A stretch of 64,000 bases of DNA from Platycnemis pennipes (lineage: Eukaryota > Arthropoda > Insecta > Odonata > Platycnemididae). The stretch covers positions 18,741,805-18,805,804 of the forward strand of contig OW121856.1 of the NCBI GenBank assembly GCA_933228895.1, read 5' to 3'. The notes under the pieces are model-generated. The model saw only the letters and a list, made by a program, of their open reading frames with translations, was not told the DNA's origin and did no database searches. A program made the translations under genes and the position numbers. This document shows, piece after piece, positions 1-12,706 of the stretch (positions are counted from its first letter, which is position 1; each line of letters opens with the position of its first letter).

Positions 1-1750
1 CCCAACGGACACGGTAGAAGGGACCCAAAAAAGCGAAAACAAAAGCAAGCAGTTATTGCGTGTCAATGCCGTTGCAAACCTAATTTATGGTATAAAAATT
101 TCTGCCAGGACCGGAATGGATTTGTGCAACTTAAAAATTAATTATCGAGACTAATCAGAAACATCGTGTAAAGAGGTGGGACCTCTGATGTTTCTCACTT
201 TGGTGGCCGAATGATCGATGTACATATTCTTTCCCGAAGATGCTCCGATTGCAAGGACTCAAGACATTGATTGCCACAAAAAAGGTTTTCACATTATTTC
301 ACATGTCTTCCAATGCATAACATTTTGATAGCGCCCTTAAAAATGATACAAAGGATGATTCGGTTCCTCTTCGAAGACTTCAGTCGCTCGCGTATCACCG
401 GACCAGCCCTACGCACTGAATTAGGCCCGATCACCAAGGGGGACAACATTTTTACTCGAAGACGCGGATCCACGCAAGTGCGGCGCTCGGTCCTTGGATC
501 GTTCTGCACGATCCTTAAGAGGCAGATTTTCCAAAAATGTCGGCGAATACACGTCGCAACGATCCAATTTCATCCAAGGAACGAGGCTGGTGGCGAGATG
601 GTGCAATGCAGGAAAGCGTCTTTCGCAACGAAGCAAATATATTTACGCGAAGATAACTATAGACAGGGCGAGTGATGAAGAAACCCGACAGTGAATGCAC
701 CACCTCCCGACGACGTGGACCAACGGGACTTGTACGACTTCTACCGGGCGGAGCGAGAGGTTCTGTCCACATGAGACATTCAGGAAATCTGGAGTGGCGT
801 TCTGCCTCGGAGACAGCCTCTGGTTGGGCAACGCCGTCCGCATGACCACTCGCGACCACTTAATGCCATTCACTACATCATGGCGTCCATTAATAATGTA
901 TATACTCGCCCCAAAAACGTTTCCCTATCAGTTGCGAAAAAAATTGAATGCAATTTTCCGTCTTCACCTCAAACTACTACTTGTTATGAGATGACCTCAT
1001 TACATGACCACAAGCAAGTCCTACAGCTGAGAACTGTCACATACGCCAAAAATTGGTGTTATCTTTCTGTAGCCATGCAACGCATTGCTGAGGTTTAATG
1101 CGGGGAAACCGGAGACTAGAAAACAATAGAATGTTCAGAAACTGTAACTCCCTCCAACAAAGGACCACAACACCATGGATGAAACCATAAAAATATAACG
1201 AATTTAATATTTTAAGCTTGTTTATATTTCATCAAGGCAGCAAGTCGAAAGCAAAAGGATCCCAAAGCAAAAGGATGCACAAGCGAAAATATATAAGGAA
1301 TGTTTATAATCAATATTGAAATTTTATTTCAAGTTTTACCTTTCAGAAATATATATTAACTCTCTAATTACTAGATTACTACTTCACAGTTTTATAAGTA
1401 CAACGAAAAACAAACACTGAATGTAATACTGAGATGGTTATTTTCGAGTTAAGTCCCTCCACCATAAGCTTGGACGAAAAATTCTCTCGTCGAATGATTT
1501 CCACAGTATAATAACAATGGAATACTGCCTCAACACTTAGCACTCTAGCTTCAATGAACGGCACTGTAGTTAATGCCCTCATTTCCTCGTAAAGATATAC
1601 TTCGTTCAATAAACCTTCAAGACAATCTTCAATAATACTGCAATATGTACTTCCTTCAGCCAGAATATATGGCAGTAATAAGCCTCTGAATTACACCAGT
1701 TCCAACGAGAATAGATAACCTGTCCTGAGCTGCGGGAAGGGCTGAACTTT
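1..1750. other. Non-coding, AT-rich, no recognised feature
   Basis: No domain or splice-supported exon was seen. ORFs at 271-873 overlap on both strands and read as low-information frames. The stretch probably belongs to the KLF first intron. Confidence 0.5.
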
Positions 1751-1754
1751 TCGT

Positions 1755-2115
1755 GAGTTTCCGTGATGCGGACCAAGAGGGCGTCGTTCTCTCCGAGCGA
1801 GTCCCCGCCGTTCACGAGAAACGCGAGGAAGGGGAGGGTGGGGAGGGGACGAGAGAGAGGACGGGGAGGGTGGGGACGAGAGGGGAGGGACGGGCTGAGA
1901 GACCTCAACTGGCGGCGGGGAGGAGCAGCTGCCACTCCTCCGAAGCGAAACCCCCCACCCCTCGCGCCGGCCTGGGGCGAGGAACAGGGGCGGCAGGGAA
2001 AACGGCTGGTGCTGCTACAGCAGCGGGAGAGAGAGTTTTTTCCAGGGGGGAGAGGGAGGGACGGCGGGAGGGGGAGGAGGATAGACGGACGCGTGCGATG
2101 CCACGGACACCACTG
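1755..2115. other. GC- and purine-rich CpG island in intron
   Basis: Long GA/G-rich runs (GGGGAGGG types) produce a proline- or glycine/arginine-rich open frame on each strand. CpG is frequent. No protein family is recognisable, so this is read as an intronic GC island, possibly regulatory. Confidence 0.5.
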
Positions 2116-2394
2116 GGAAAAAATCCCTAGGAGCACTGCCAATCTAGATGAACCAGTGTCGTAGCTGAGTTAGGACTTCCATCAAAGGCTTGTCCTAGGG
2201 CCACAAGAAGCTATCTGTCAATCCACTACCAGCGATAGGGCAGATCATCTCGGTTGCCGCAAAAATACATCGTGCACTCCGCTCTACTCTCGTTGCTATG
2301 AGCGATCATTGACCGTGAAGGAGGAAAAGGGACAAACAACTTATCAACACGAGGATCCACGGGATTCAAAATTATTGATTTTGTTACTAATTTG

Positions 2395-2570
2395 TGAAAG
2401 GCGCCAAGGGGACCTGGGCTTCACTGCCCATCCGACGGACTGAGTACTGTACTCTGCTCTCCGCACGGCACTCAAGTAGGGACCGGTATACAATAAAAAA
2501 TCCGCCTAGGGCGGGATTTGAACCTGGGTCCCCGGGATAGGGCTCTAGGCACCACACCAACCCCTCAGAA
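2395..2570 (-). mobile_element. tRNA-derived SINE, family 1
   Basis: On the minus strand a tRNA-like head with B box GGTTCAAATCCC is followed by a body containing GTACTCAGTCCGTCGGATGG and CCCTTGGCGCC. The same order occurs at 28683 and 48545. It is truncated near 2395. Confidence 0.8.
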
Positions 2571-4255
2571 CTGTGAGTTGTTCGTAAATTCGCTCGTTTC
2601 GAGGGGTGGAGCCGTGGACAGCACCACCAAGGGATTAATCACACGGACAAGATGAAATTCAGAGGAAGGGCTTGGGGGGAAGCCGTCCATTCGATTTCTT
2701 TGGCGAACGAGCCGCACTTGGGAAGTTCTTCCGGCTGGTTCGAAGATGACAGCCCAAGGCGCCCACCAAAAGCACGCGGAGCTACGGTGAGTTGCGTCAG
2801 CCGGAAAAGGACGGATGTACCGGAATCGAAATCTCCTGAACCGGCTCATAACGCAGTTTATTAGGGAGAGGGGGAGTGTTCCCGGAATTTAAACCCAGTG
2901 GAGGCCACAAAAACCGAAATGATGATGATGGTAGTGGGGAGATGTGCCCAACTTCCTCTTGGCTGCTAGGTGAACGAACTCTGGGAACATTACGGAGAGG
3001 CCAAAACTTAAAGACGACAAAACTGATGATTTTGAAAAGTTAATATATTACAAAGCTTCCGACGTCCGCATATGGTCAAGCACTCACGCAGAGAAGGTTG
3101 GCAGCCCACCGATCAATGTAGCCGTTCGGTTCAAATATAACATGAAAGCAAATTCTACCAAATCTTACCAAAATTCTCTCACTACAAAGAAAACCTTGTT
3201 GCTACGAATACAGCTTCGTTTCATTTTGGCTAAAAAAATACAACGAAAGTAGGTACGGACTTAGAGGGTAATCCTATGACTACAATAGAAGTGATAACTC
3301 ACATGCCTCACAGAAGCCTTAAAAGCTTCAAAATATTAAAAAGGCAAAGTACAATTTCATATCACCAGAATAGCCTATCAAATAATCGCCGAACACAAAG
3401 TACTGGAGGGCTAGTCAAGTTCGGTCCGCAAACGGACCGCTCGCCTGGTCCGTAAACGTCTGCGTTTACATCTACAAGAAAACTTCAAGGAAATTTTTAA
3501 TATACTGAACATATTCCAATGTAACCATTAACTTCCTCTACGAACCTCACTACGTGGAAGGAAATTCCACAATTGATGGAGGTAGCCCGCTTGCTGGCGC
3601 CAAGGCGTCTTAGTCAATCATTCTTCGCACTACGGGTGAACACACAGCTATTTTTTCTCTTGATACCATCATGAAGGGTTCACCTCGAATAATAATAGTT
3701 TTAAAAGTAGATGTGAAAATACATGACGCTACAGATAGATTTAAGTATTAAAGATTTAGGAGTAAAAAATGGCACAAATTGCAAATCGAAGTAGGTAATG
3801 AAACGAAGTCATTCCTGAAGAACGACTAATAGTAGACACATAAAACTCTAAACTAGAGCGAGACTGAAATTTCATTGGATAAGTTCCATGAAAACGAGGA
3901 AAACTAACAGATTGAAGACTATCTTGAATATAAATGCACAAAATGAGAACGACCTTGAAGTTAAATGGGAATGCGGAATTAATTTTTCTAAACCTGCATT
4001 ACTCGGCAAGTACTTCCGATATTGCTGTTTCATTATTAAGGAGAGTCTATACGAGGTTTATTACACGCATTATTTCTGCGATTGAAAAATATCCACCAAT
4101 CCCACGAAGCTATAAGAAGACTTGTACGGCTTCGGCCGCAATTAATTTAGCCCACCTATGCCGTGAGACTTATTTCCGGCGAAGAAGCCAAACCGTAACA
4201 GGAGAATAATGTTAAATCCTTGGATGCGATGAAAGAAGCCACCCACGCAGGGGCA
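2571..4255. other. Non-coding, no recognised feature
   Basis: Moderately GC-rich at 2640-2870, otherwise AT-rich. No domain, repeat end or credible exon was seen. Confidence 0.4.
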
Positions 4256-4259
4256 GGTT

Positions 4260-4645
4260 GGCTATTTACGCCCCCTCACTCACGGGTAGACGGAATCCTC
4301 GGCTCTCATCGGAGCACGAGAGGTTAGAGATCGCAGCGGGGTCCCTACGATTGGTGGACCTCGGTGACCCTCCGACTCGACCGTGGGGGTCGCCGGAAGG
4401 TCCCGACGACCACGGATAGTATCGACTCCTCGCAATGAAAGGATGCCGACACGCGGGGTCGCGGGCGGAAAGCGAAAGTGCTGCCGCGGCGCGGACAGCG
4501 CCACACTTTCGCCGCGTGCCAAGTGAGGCGTGCCGGGCGCACTTTCGCCCTCCGACGAGGAAGGCCGCGCCGACCTCCGCCACCGGGCGCCCGCACCAAC
4601 GCAACCAACTGGCGCACGTTCCCGCCACTCCCAGGCATACCACCA
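4260..4645. other. CpG-rich island in intron
   Basis: Dense CpG (for example CGCGGCGCGGACAGCG) gives overlapping open frames on both strands in several registers, a sign of composition and not coding. No motif is recognised. Confidence 0.5.
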
Positions 4646-5049
4646 TCTCAAGTGTGGGGATTACAATCTAGGCGCAACCCCCTCCGGGAAGTTTCAATCG
4701 AAGATATTATTGGAAGGTAGCATACATCGATCGAATGCATAAATAAAATTTACTATTATACGTGATCGACTCTATATTGCCAAGAGAAACGTCTGCTCAA
4801 GACATCGATATTTACTTTGTTATATTTTGAATTGTTCCAAAGGACAATATTCCTAGTACATTAAGTATCCTTATTATTATTGCTATTATATATTGTACGC
4901 GATACTACTTCTTCCTCAGATTGTGTGGAAGTAGTCAGTAGACATCATTGATAGTCTATGATACTATTTGTCTCAATAATTTAAATTTGAAAGTAGATGC
5001 ATCACACTTTGGCTGGACTAGGAGAAGAATCAGGGCCCAGGGTTTCTCA

Positions 5050-5660
5050 ATGAAATGAATCCAAAGGATTCGTCCTCGTCCCTCCAAACGTCTCCTGATC
5101 CACTCCGCGACCACAATGCGTGCAGCATCGCACGCACCGCGCCCTCCCTCCACCACAACCCCGACTGGTCCCGAGACTCGAGCCAGTTCCCGCGCTTTTC
5201 TTCACGACGGCGGCGCAAGGGGTGCGGCAACGGGGGATCATCGAGCCCCGGCCCCCCAGGGGGCGTGGTGTGGGGGCCACGCGATCGGCAGGCAGTCCAC
5301 AGTGACTCAGGGCGTGGACCGAATGAGCAGGAGGGGCGAGATGAAGAGGCAAATGCGGGGGGCCGGAGTGGTTGCGCGCGGGGGCTCATGGGAAGGGTGA
5401 GCGGGTGCGAGGGGGTGGGGGGCATAATCGATAGTGGGTGTGCCGGCGTGAACGCATCTGGAGAGAGCGGTGAGGGATTGCTCGGGCAAAAGGGTGCGGC
5501 TGGTACGGACAAGAGGCGGGGAGGGGGGGGAGGGGGGGGAGGGGATGTTTATGCGGACAAAACGAACCCATCCCAGGGCGAAATTGAGACCATCTCTCCC
5601 CTTCCGCCCCGCCGCCCTCAGCTAAGCAAGAGCAACTCGGAGGCCCGCAGTGCATATCAA
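5050..5660. other. CpG-rich island with G-quadruplex run
   Basis: A GC-rich stretch holds a 219-codon plus-strand frame (5055-5714) rich in Gly, Ser and Arg, with no recognisable domain. It also holds G runs at 5518-5544 (four runs of four or more G separated by single A). It is treated as a regulatory island in the KLF intron; an unannotated exon is possible but unsupported. Confidence 0.45.
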
Positions 5661-5699
5661 TCGAGAGATGAGAGAGGCGAGGATTCGAATACTTTACAT

Positions 5700-8600
5700 C
5701 CGAAAACCGTTTAAAAACACTGATTTGTGGATCGGCACATACAGCACCCAGGAACTTTCGGAGGGCGGCATCAAATTTAAAAATTGAAAAAACTAAAAAA
5801 CTGTAAAATTAAATTTCCAGACATTCGCAAAAGCCATTGACGTTGAATATAAATAATTACCAAGTCCACTCTCGAGCTTGAACACTATTTCTTGGTTTCG
5901 CTAGCGTAATGAATAATTTGGACTCAATTGGAGCAGTCCACTAACGAAGTAAGACAAAACACTACACCACACCTTTCTCCGCAAAAGGACTCAGTTGTTA
6001 AGACGGCATAGAATTTTAATTTATTTTAAAGAATCACCGTATGATCTTCGAGCTATGCTGGAATAAGTCACCACATAATCTTATTAACGAAATCATTTCA
6101 GGATTATGGTGGAAGATAAATAATTTTTTTTTTCCAATTATGAATCTTACGTCGAGTTCCGGAGCTTATAATGTTTTTCAAATGGTGTAAAACATAAAAA
6201 CTGGTCGCGCAATGAAGTACCCGTTAGTGGGAAACTGCAAATTCTTTCTCTCTCGAGAGTTTTAGTTTTAAGTAACCAGGGAAAGGAGGGAGATATAGAT
6301 TATGGGAGTAAATGACGGTGAATACTAAATGAAAGAAGAATGCTGCCAATCTGTCTAACATTACAATTACAGTCATTCCAATCAAGACTTTCCTAATAAA
6401 ATAACCTTTCAAATCTACAAATATTACGTAGTCACAAATTATGGAAAATAATTGAAAACTTGAAGGAAAAAAATCAAAAATACTTCAGAACATGACACGT
6501 TCAATAAAAAAGGAATCCTCTCAACTAAAAGAAACATAAGTAAATCGAAATTTAGGAATTATGAAGTCGTGATAGCATTGTAGAATCACCGTAAACAAAA
6601 ATGGGCAACTGATTCCATTTTTAAAATTCGCCGGAACTGAATGATCAGAAGCTTGTTAATTGCAGTCGAAGCGTATAGCGGAAGGGCTTTTAAAAGTATA
6701 CCACTGCAGACAGAGCATGCTACGTAAAATATTTACCAGCCTGAAGTAACACGCGAATATTTAACCGGTGAATACCATTAAAATCGTATTTACGGCAATT
6801 CTATGCAGCTCACACGAAATGTGTCTCACAAAGACTAGAACCCAGCACTAATACGAACATAATCCCGGCATAGCTAGGACTGAAATGTTTATGGAGGACC
6901 AATCGACACCTTCCGAGATATTTAAGGTCAAACTGACCAGAAAGGACTTTAGGGTTAGGATACAAGAGTTGCCCTCCCTTAAGTATCTATCCATCCCCTC
7001 GATCTCGCATCTGTTATGTCGATAATAAGAGTTCGCAAGAAACCTCAATGACTCACTCTAGCAAGCATTAATGCCCGCCAACAGGTTAAAGCCTACGCCT
7101 GGCGTCTGAGGACGGCCTTGGGCACTGAAAACAAAGAGCGGTGCCAACGCAAACTTATTGATAGAGGAATGAGAGAAGGATAAACATAAGTCTGCGGGAG
7201 ATAACAGTTTAAACATTACGTAACCGCGCTCAGGTGGCATACATTTAAAACGTATTCTCTTCTCCACTATCAGGAATATAACCCCTTGCCACGCAGAAAG
7301 GTTGGTTGTCGTTAATTTTTCCACAGTTACTACACTTCTCTAAGTGCAGAAGGGAGACTTTTCCTCCGGAGAAATTCTGCAAGCAGCTTTGCAAACTGCG
7401 ACGAAAAGGCCACGAAAGAGAATCTACCGAGGGAGATGCTATTGCCTATTCAGTACACACTTAACTACACAAATGGTGACCATTTAAACATACCCCGTTC
7501 GATTTACACTAACCGTACATGAACGCATTCAAGAAAAAATACATATATACCAAGAAGAAAAATCTGTACTTTCTTCCCACTACATCACCTTTCGAAAATT
7601 TATTCGCGTGCTTTGGGAAATAAAATCTTAGCAGATATTAATTTTGTCTTTCGTTCCGAAATAACTTCCCACTATCTAGAGTGTCATATACGATAAAGAG
7701 TTTTAAATCAAGCTCGAGGTTGAAACCACTACAATCAAAGCAGGCACATTTCCCTCAATGTAGAAACGTTGAACGCCGTAGATAAGACTTGCATAATCGC
7801 TCATTTATCTTTGCACATCTAGATAACAGAAATTAGAGGTTGAGCCCATTTCGTAGATAACACTTGAATTCCGTTACATCACGAGGAAATACAAAATATG
7901 ACAGAGATACCCTTAGGGGTCCGATTTCTTAATTCTTAGGAACTCAACCATTATTGCGTCCTCGATGGGCATTTCGCTGGAAAATGAAACAGCGAAGCTT
8001 GAGAATTAAGAAGAACCTTGAAAATTAAAAATAATGCCCCCGATTAAAACAAAGCCCCGCACTTCCGTATGCAATGTTTGGAGTTGCCACTCCCAAAAAT
8101 CAAAGGCGTTGATCTTGGTTTGGCAATGGGCTCCCAGAACAATAAGAAGAACCGTAGACTGATAACAGCCACGAAGAACCTGATAATACGATCGATAGGG
8201 GTGAAATTGCCAATCGAAGTTGGCTTTCGCAAGTGTCCACAAACAACTGCACAGCCATACGGGGAAGGGTTCCTGTAGGGAACCCGCCGAGTATGACCAT
8301 AAGGTCCAGTGTTAAGTAGGACCTAGGGGTAGTTAATCGGACGGAAGCTAAACCTGCACGCCATACAGGGCCAAATAACTAACAATGAGACAAATAACAA
8401 TCCTATTCTGGAATGCATCGCATGCAAACACCACGAGAGAATGAAGGAGCATTGAATTGAACAGCCAATTCGATTAAGTAGAGCGAAATGGATGGTGACA
8501 AGAAATAACATGGGGAAATGCTAAAAATCGTATAAAATGGGGAATGGGACCAAACAGGGTCAAAATATGGAGGAGCGGAAAGAATGAATAAGGATCACCC

Positions 8601-8900
8601 AGAGCTACTCATGCGCTGCAGGCGATCGTATTGGTCACATTGTCCAGCTCAATGGGAAACGGTCGCGATAACAGCGTTTGCTGATGATATGGTTAAATCC
8701 AAACACTTGAACCTATGAATTTGCAGCGAATAGTGTCCCATAGAGCCATCTGAAGCCGGAAACAAAAAGCTCTAGTTACAGCATGCACGCGAGATAAAAA
8801 CGGGTATAACATTAGAGATAGAGCGAAGGAGGAAGGGGATACGAGCTCAGAAATATGCATTAGAATTGCCGTCATTTTTAAACACATTTCGTAGGCCGAG
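5700..8900. other. Non-coding, AT-rich, no recognised feature
   Basis: No frame on either strand shows a known domain. Short ORFs are shadows of random sequence. No transposon ends were recognised. Confidence 0.4.
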
Positions 8901-10015
8901 CTACATCTACATCTACATCTACACGATACCCTGCAAGCCACCGCGAGGGTGTGTGGCAGGGGGTGAAGGTCACCAAGCATTCACTACTAGCATGCAAGCA
9001 AGCAACTAAAGGGTCTCATGCAACTAGATTGTTAGTATCTATAGTATTTGAGGGGTTAATACATGCATCATGCACTACAGAATACTCTAAAATATTTCCC
9101 CTACCTATCCCTTTCCTATGCTGCCTATTCTGTTCTCTTATAGTACGGGGGAAAAATGCCATTTTGAATCTATCTGTACGACAATCTATCTCTCTAATCT
9201 TATTTATCTGGTCGAATCTAGCATAATACGCTGGTGTTTTTAATATGTGCCTAACATCTTCAGTAAAGCTATCCGATTGAAATTTCTGCAATAGATTAAA
9301 TCTGAACTTTAATCTACGCTCTGATAATGATTCCCACCCTAATTCTTGTATTAATTCTGATACACTACTCAACCTATCGTAACACCTTTTGACGAACCTA
9401 GCTGCTCTACGCTGCACACTGTCTAGTTCTCTCATCAAACCTAATTCATTAGGATCCCATACACTGGCTGCATACTCAAGGTGGGGCCTAACTAGTGAAA
9501 AGTAGCATCGCTCTTTTGTCTTCTCATCACATTTTCCTAGTACTCTTTTTATAAATCCTAGCTTTCTCTTCGCTCGGCCGCATATTTCCCTTATGTGTCT
9601 TCCCCACGATAAATCTTTAGTGATTGTTACACCTAAATATCTTACGGTTTCAACGTTTTCGATCTTCGTGTTATTAATTCTATAGGATCGCTCTATCGAA
9701 TTATTCCTCCTCCAAAAATTGATAGCTACACACTTTTTAAGGTTGAGTTCTAACTGCCATTTGTCGCACCACTCTTGAATTGCATCTAAATCCTTGCTAA
9801 GTGATTTCATGTCCTCTTCGTTTGATATACCCCTGTACACCACCGCATCGTCTGCAAAAAGTCTAAGGTTACTACTAACTACGGTACCCAAATCGTTTAT
9901 GTATAAAAGAAATAGAAGCGGACCTACTACGCTACCCTGGGGAACTCCCGATGTGACTTCGATTGTGTCCGACATGATACCATCTAACCATCCGACATGA
10001 TACCATGATACCAGC
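8901..10015 (-). mobile_element. LINE-A (CR1/jockey-group non-LTR retrotransposon), 5'-truncated copy
   Basis: A minus-strand copy begins inside the reverse transcriptase and runs to its 3' end, where a (TGTAGA)n tail (8901-8924) follows the family's CCCTCGCGGTGGCTTGCAGG end. The 5' edge at about 10015 carries a short local duplication of TGGTATCATGTCGGA. It is the best preserved copy of the family in the window, and shorter fragments at 10.8, 11.9, 14.9, 23.7, 26.7, 31.2 and 34.2 kb can be aligned to it. Confidence 0.9.
9016..9975 (-). CDS. LINE-A reverse transcriptase, C-terminal half
   Basis: A 319-residue uninterrupted frame. It carries RT block GVPQGSVVGPLLFLLYINDL (10-29), the catalytic FADD box (40-43) and a thumb-like YLGVTITKDLSW segment near residue 113. 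The C-terminal domain has VQRRAARFVKRCYDR and an FFPRTIR motif near the end. It lacks the endonuclease and RT fingers because the copy is 5'-truncated; the Met used is internal. An intact frame suggests fairly recent insertion. The clade is CR1/jockey-like, not resolved further. Confidence 0.88.
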   Translation of the reverse strand: MSDTIEVTSGVPQGSVVGPLLFLLYINDLGTVVSSNLRLFADDAVVYRGISNEEDMKSLSKDLDAIQEWCDKWQLELNLKKCVAINFWRRNNSIERSYRINNTKIENVETVRYLGVTITKDLSWGRHIREICGRAKRKLGFIKRVLGKCDEKTKERCYFSLVRPHLEYAASVWDPNELGLMRELDSVQRRAARFVKRCYDRLSSVSELIQELGWESLSERRLKFRFNLLQKFQSDSFTEDVRHILKTPAYYARFDQINKIREIDCRTDRFKMAFFPRTIREQNRQHRKGIGRGNILEYSVVHDACINPSNTIDTNNLVA

Positions 10016-10019
10016 TAAG

Positions 10020-10250
10020 CACGAGAGAGGTCGGAACGAGGCAGCATCCGGTGCAAACACACAACCATCGTAATCAGAGGGGGGAGGGCGATATCCAGGG
10101 GGGATGGGGAGGAAGAGAGGGGGTTCTTCTGGAGCAAAGGGGACGCACCCGCCCCCTGCCTCGCCGCGGCCGAAAACTGGCAATGGCCCTTGAAACACTT
10201 CTCCCCCGAGCCAGCTCCCTCCCCACTTGGAAGGGAGGGAGACATTTCGA
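10020..10250. other. GC-rich, purine-biased segment
   Basis: G/A-rich plus-strand tracts with many CpG lie next to the LINE-A truncation point. No domain was seen. Confidence 0.4.
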
Positions 10251-10819
10251 AACCTAGACTACGATCTAAAACTTACGTACTCCCCACTCATTAACTAGTC
10301 CACGCTCATGTTTTCACCCTGTCCCGAGCATATAGTGGCATATATCAACTAGAAGACGCTGTAGACCACATCAACTACAACGCACACGAGAAGAGAATTC
10401 CAGGGGATGCAATGACGCCAAAAAAAATGCATTTCTAGGACATGAAAAACCCCTCGACGTAAATAACTCTATGATTCGGGTAAGCGAATTCGTAAGAGAG
10501 ACACTCGGAGGAGGAAAAGGGTACAAATATTCGAACGGTTTCCAGAAGGATCTAATCAATGTCTCCACACCCGGGGACTATTGGGTAGATAACTTGAATA
10601 CATTTTCAACACGATTCCACGGCCACACCGAAATTCACCCACCCAAAAGTTAACGATCAAGGAGGAAGCTAGTACAGTAAAAGAAAGGGTTGAATTTCAA
10701 AGCGCTGATTTCTTGACCAGTAATAATAGGAGCCTGTAGTAATCTTCGTCGAAATAAGCTTCCACAGAAAACGCTGAGGGGAATTAAAAACGGATAGGCT
10801 CCCTGAAAAACTTACGATT

Positions 10820-11265
10820 TATATTAAGAACCCCTCCGTATCATGCTAGATTTGATAAGATAATAACCTTACATGTAAAGAGATAGATAGTCGTACCGAT
10901 AGACTTAAAATATATTTTTCCCATATACTATAAGGGAACATAATTGGCGGCATAGGAAAGGGATAAGTAAGTGAAATACTGTTAGAATAGTCTACAATGC
11001 ATAATGCATGTAGTAACATTACTAATCCACGCTTGATAGGTAAATACAGATAAATATGTCTAGATAAATACCATTATAACTAGTAATGACTTCATTACTA
11101 TGCAGATACTAACAATTTATTAGCACGTGACTCATATCTAACATGGTTCCATGAAGTAGCAGCATTATAAAATTTAAGTTGCACGTAAGTAGTGAAGGCT
11201 TGGGGATATTAACACTCAGCCACTCACCCTCGCGGCGGCTCGCAGAGTAATACGTAGATGCGGAT
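10820..11265 (+). mobile_element. LINE-A 3' fragment, degraded
   Basis: Plus-strand remnant of the LINE-A C-terminal end and 3' UTR. The GATAGACTTAAAATATATTT stretch matches the RTDRFKM region and CACCCTCGCGGCGGCTCGCAG matches the family end. Stops and indels abound. Confidence 0.75.
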
Positions 11266-11349
11266 GAATACATTGTAACATCTAATCCGATGTAGAGTGT
11301 CCTGAAATTCAAGTGAATACCACATAGAGCTCCATCATGTAACACGGAA

Positions 11350-11440
11350 AACCTATCGCGATACCCACTACCGGGATTTGAACCACCCGCCGATCCCCAG
11401 TCTGGACAGGGGAAGACAGCATCCTCCTCGTCAACACAGA
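11350..11440 (-). repeat. tRNA-like (SINE head) remnant
   Basis: The minus strand shows a B box (GGTTCAAATCCC) with an upstream segment of about the right spacing for an A box. No intact cloverleaf or SINE body is clear. Confidence 0.35.
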
Positions 11441-11900
11441 CGTGCAATCCGTCAGGCCTTCGTGAACTGCACTGGGGGTCCAGAACGGGAGCGGCCGAGA
11501 AATCGGGGGGGAAACAGCAGCAGCTAAAGCCCAAAAGCACCCCTCGGTCCCCTAAAAGAGCCCTCAGCACGCATCCCATCCACTCCGAGGGAGCGGAAAC
11601 GGCGCCTGAGCACGGGGAGCGGCACTGTCCCGGCCGCGCCTTGCAACCCCCGGCTCACGAGCCGTCTCCTGAGCGGGGGAAAAGGGGCCGAGTCCAGATC
11701 GATGCACGGGGAAGCCATGCCGAAAAGGGCTCCGGCACAACCGCCCCCGCCACGCTCGGGGAAAAAGGATTCGGACCTCTAGCGGGGCCCTCCGAGAACC
11801 CCCCCAGGCCCTGTTACTGGGGGACGGGGCCCTCCGCCGTGAACTCCTCCTGCCACGAGTCCGCTAATTAATCTCCATAGTGCGCGCACCAGCGGAGGGG
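11440..11900. other. CpG-rich island in intron
   Basis: Dense CpG and C-rich runs lie between two LINE-A remnants. Open frames on both strands have biased composition and no domain. Confidence 0.45.
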
Positions 11901-11924
11901 GGCACTTGCGGGCGAGGAATGACA

Positions 11925-12706
11925 AGGAGCTGAATATCCGTATCTTAAAACTACTGGGATTTGAAAATAGACGCGTAAGAGATTCGAAACATAAAAACGT
12001 TTTTGGAGAAATAACGGGCGTACATCCCGATTTTATGCTAGATTTTGCCTTAAGAGATCAGAGAGATAGATTGTCGTACCGATACATTCCAAATGTCATT
12101 TTTCCCCCGTACTATAAATGAACATAATATACAGCATAGGAAAGGGATGGGTAGGTGACATCAGTGGTGTACCGATGGGGGGTTTAGGGTTTAAACCCCC
12201 CAAAAACATTCCTGTAATTTACTATAATTTGTATATTTTGCACTACCGTTTGCTATTTTGCTAATTGGGATGAAAAATATAGGTGAATTGTCTTAACAAA
12301 AAGAGAATGTTAATTTAATTATATTTAGAGTGAATAATAATCTAATATCATTCTATGAAGATGCACATAAATATTAACGAAACCCACCCCCAGATGGAAA
12401 TCCTGCGTACGCCACTGAGTGAAATATAATCTAAGTACTATGTAGTGCATGATGAATGTAGGTACTAGCATTACTACCCCATGCATGATTGGTAAGTACA
12501 GATAAATATATTTGGACAAATGCCATTATACTAAATAATCCCTTTATTACTACATAGATACTAACCATCTAACGGCATGTCACTTTCATCTAACACGTTT
12601 CCATGCAGTAGCCTAGTTGCATGACAGTGGTGCCTGTTTAGTGATCTTGACCATATGCCACACACCCTCGAGATGGCTTTCAGGGCATTGCGTAGATGCA
12701 CATGAA
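11925..12706 (+). mobile_element. LINE-A 3' fragment split by a hAT-type MITE
   Basis: The RTDRL..RYIPNVIFPPYY region and the 3' UTR of LINE-A are recognisable at 12040-12155 and resume at 12418. The terminal CACACCCTCGAGATGGCTTT segment follows at 12660. The split allows relative dating: LINE-A first, MITE second. Confidence 0.8.
12162..12417. mobile_element. hAT-type MITE with 8-bp target duplication
   Basis: A 256-bp element begins CAGTGGTGTACC and ends with the inverse of CAGTGGCGTACG, so the first 12 bases of the inverted repeats differ at two positions. It is flanked by GGTGACAT and AGTGAAAT, which match at six of eight bases. The undisturbed LINE-A copy at 10973 reads AGTGAAATACTG at the same place, confirming the empty site. 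There is no coding capacity. Confidence 0.8.

Noticed and set aside
5055..5714. 219-codon open frame on the plus strand
   Set aside because: GC island composition keeps several frames open on both strands; Gly/Ser/Arg-rich with no recognisable domain or splice context.
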